The position numbers were made by a program, and so were the translations under genes. Shown one piece after another: positions 4,441-5,329 of a stretch of DNA of 5,329 nucleotides. The notes under the pieces are model-generated. The model saw nothing but the letters and a program-made list of their open reading frames with translations, searched no databases and was not told the DNA's origin. This DNA comes from Eubacterium sp. (GTDB taxonomy: Bacteria; Bacillota; Clostridia; Lachnospirales; Lachnospiraceae): NCBI GenBank assembly GCA_022776205.1, contig JALFIK010000218.1, positions 1-5,329 of the forward strand. Direction: 5' to 3'. How positions within the stretch are numbered: position 1 is the first letter of the stretch; each line of letters opens with the position of its first letter.

Positions 4441-5329
4441 ATGGCAAAAATTACACAGATTTGTATCAGCGAAAGAAGAGGAGTCCAAAAATCACCGGTA
4501 CAAAAGGCAGAGCTGATTGAAAACTGGGGAATCAAAGGAGATGCCCACGGAGGGAAATGGCACCGTCAGGTCAGCCTGCTTTGTGCAGAAAAAATAAAAG
4601 AATTTGAACAGAAAGGGGCAGAGATATATCCTGGTGCTTTCGGAGAAAATCTTGTGGTGGAAGGTATTGATCTATCTAAATTGCCGGTTGGAACTCGTTT
4701 TTATATTGGAGAAGCCGTGTTAGAACTTTCGCAGATTGGAAAAGAATGTCATAATCACTGTGAGATTTTTAAGAAAATGAGCGACTGCATTATGCCAAGG
4801 GAGGGAATTTTTGCTGAAGTGATAAAAGGGGGAATGATTTTTCCGGGACAGGAGGTCCGTTATAAGCTTCCGGAACATGACAGGCCGTTTACTGCGGCAG
4901 TCATTACTTTGAGTGATAAGGGTGCGGCCGGTGAAAGAAAGGATGAGAGCGGACCGGCTATTGTGAAAATGCTTGAGGATGCCGGTTATAATGTGAAGGA
5001 AGCGCTTCTGCTTCCTGACGAGCAGCGTGTACTTGAGATGCAATTGATTCGTCTTAGTGACCAGCGTCAGGTGGATGTGATTTTTACGACCGGTGGAACC
5101 GGATTTTCCAAAAGAGACCGGACTCCGGAAGCAACCATCTCAGTCTGTGACCGGATGGCCAATGGAATTGCGGAGGCAATTCGACATTATTCCATGGAAA
5201 TTACACCCCGGGCAATGTTTAGCAGAGCCGTTTCGGGTATACGGAAAAGCACATTGATCATCAATTTGCCGGGCAGTCCGAAAGCGGTAAAAGAATCTCT
5301 CGATTTTTTATTGCCGAATCTGGGACATG
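4441..5329 (+). CDS. MOSC domain fused to MogA/MoaB-type molybdenum cofactor protein, 3' partial
   Basis: The frame stays open to the right edge: 296 residues are visible with no stop. Residues about 1-142 form a compact MOSC domain, with GIKGDAHGGKWHRQVSLL (30-47), GAFGENLVVEGIDL (65-78), IGKECHNHC (99-107, with Cys103 as the conserved cysteine) and FPGQEV (134-139). MOSC domains bind molybdenum cofactor or carry sulfur for its maturation. After a short linker, residues about 150-296 form a MogA/MoaB domain: AAVITLSDKGAAGE (152-165), DESGPAI (168-174), TTGGTG (216-221), Asp226, RTPEAT (227-232), and INLPGSPKAVKESL (274-287). MogA-type proteins adenylate molybdopterin to prepare it for metal insertion. 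The domain looks nearly complete, so probably only a few residues are missing. This two-domain arrangement is, to my knowledge, known in clostridia. The inferred role is to couple adenylation or cofactor handling to later modification for a molybdenum enzyme. More cofactor genes may follow downstream. Confidence 0.92.
   Translation, partial: MAKITQICISERRGVQKSPVQKAELIENWGIKGDAHGGKWHRQVSLLCAEKIKEFEQKGAEIYPGAFGENLVVEGIDLSKLPVGTRFYIGEAVLELSQIGKECHNHCEIFKKMSDCIMPREGIFAEVIKGGMIFPGQEVRYKLPEHDRPFTAAVITLSDKGAAGERKDESGPAIVKMLEDAGYNVKEALLLPDEQRVLEMQLIRLSDQRQVDVIFTTGGTGFSKRDRTPEATISVCDRMANGIAEAIRHYSMEITPRAMFSRAVSGIRKSTLIINLPGSPKAVKESLDFLLPNLGH

Noticed and set aside
226..5043. Long open frames on the minus strand opposite the LuxR-type, fic, MATE and MOSC-MogA genes
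   Set aside because: They lie antisense to well-supported genes, lack ribosome binding sites and recognisable domains, and are explained by the codon use of the genes on the + strand.

Overview
The window reads as low-to-moderate GC Firmicutes DNA, most likely a gut clostridium of the Lachnospiraceae type. This is inferred from strong AGGAGG-type ribosome binding sites, the character of the proteins, and a Gram-positive DgkA/undecaprenol kinase of about 122 residues. No rRNA or other taxonomic marker is present, so the family-level call is a judgement. All six supported genes are on the + strand. The first is cut by the left edge and the last by the right edge.

Layout: (1) 2-733, the C-terminal part of a membrane-tethered regulator: an extracytoplasmic segment, one very hydrophobic helix, then a LuxR-type helix-turn-helix. 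It ends in a long hairpin terminator. (2) 734-896, an intergenic region with a good sigma-A type promoter (TTGACT, 17 bp, TATTAT) overlain by repeated TAAGGGAA boxes. (3) 897-1943, a complete class II Fic enzyme with its own N-terminal inhibitory helix and a C-terminal winged-helix-like tail. (4) 2040-2444, a C_GCAxxG_C_C family cysteine protein of unknown function, followed 44 bases later by (5) 2489-2857, a DgkA/UndK family lipid kinase. These two probably share a transcript. (6) 2858-2959, where an extended -10 promoter runs straight into a strong GC-rich hairpin with a T-rich tail. (7) 2960-4354, a 12-helix MATE exporter. (8) 4441 to the right edge, a fusion of a MOSC domain and a MogA/MoaB domain for molybdenum cofactor maturation, with no stop codon inside the window.

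The genes do not form one obvious pathway. Each belongs to a known family, and I see no clear sign of a new multi-gene system. The parts most worth a second look are regulatory: the box architecture around the fic promoter and start codon, which could mean autorepression through the Fic C-terminal wing; terminator-like hairpins inside fic and inside the MATE gene; and the promoter-hairpin overlap ahead of the MATE gene. The MOSC-MogA fusion suggests that molybdenum cofactor genes continue beyond the right edge.
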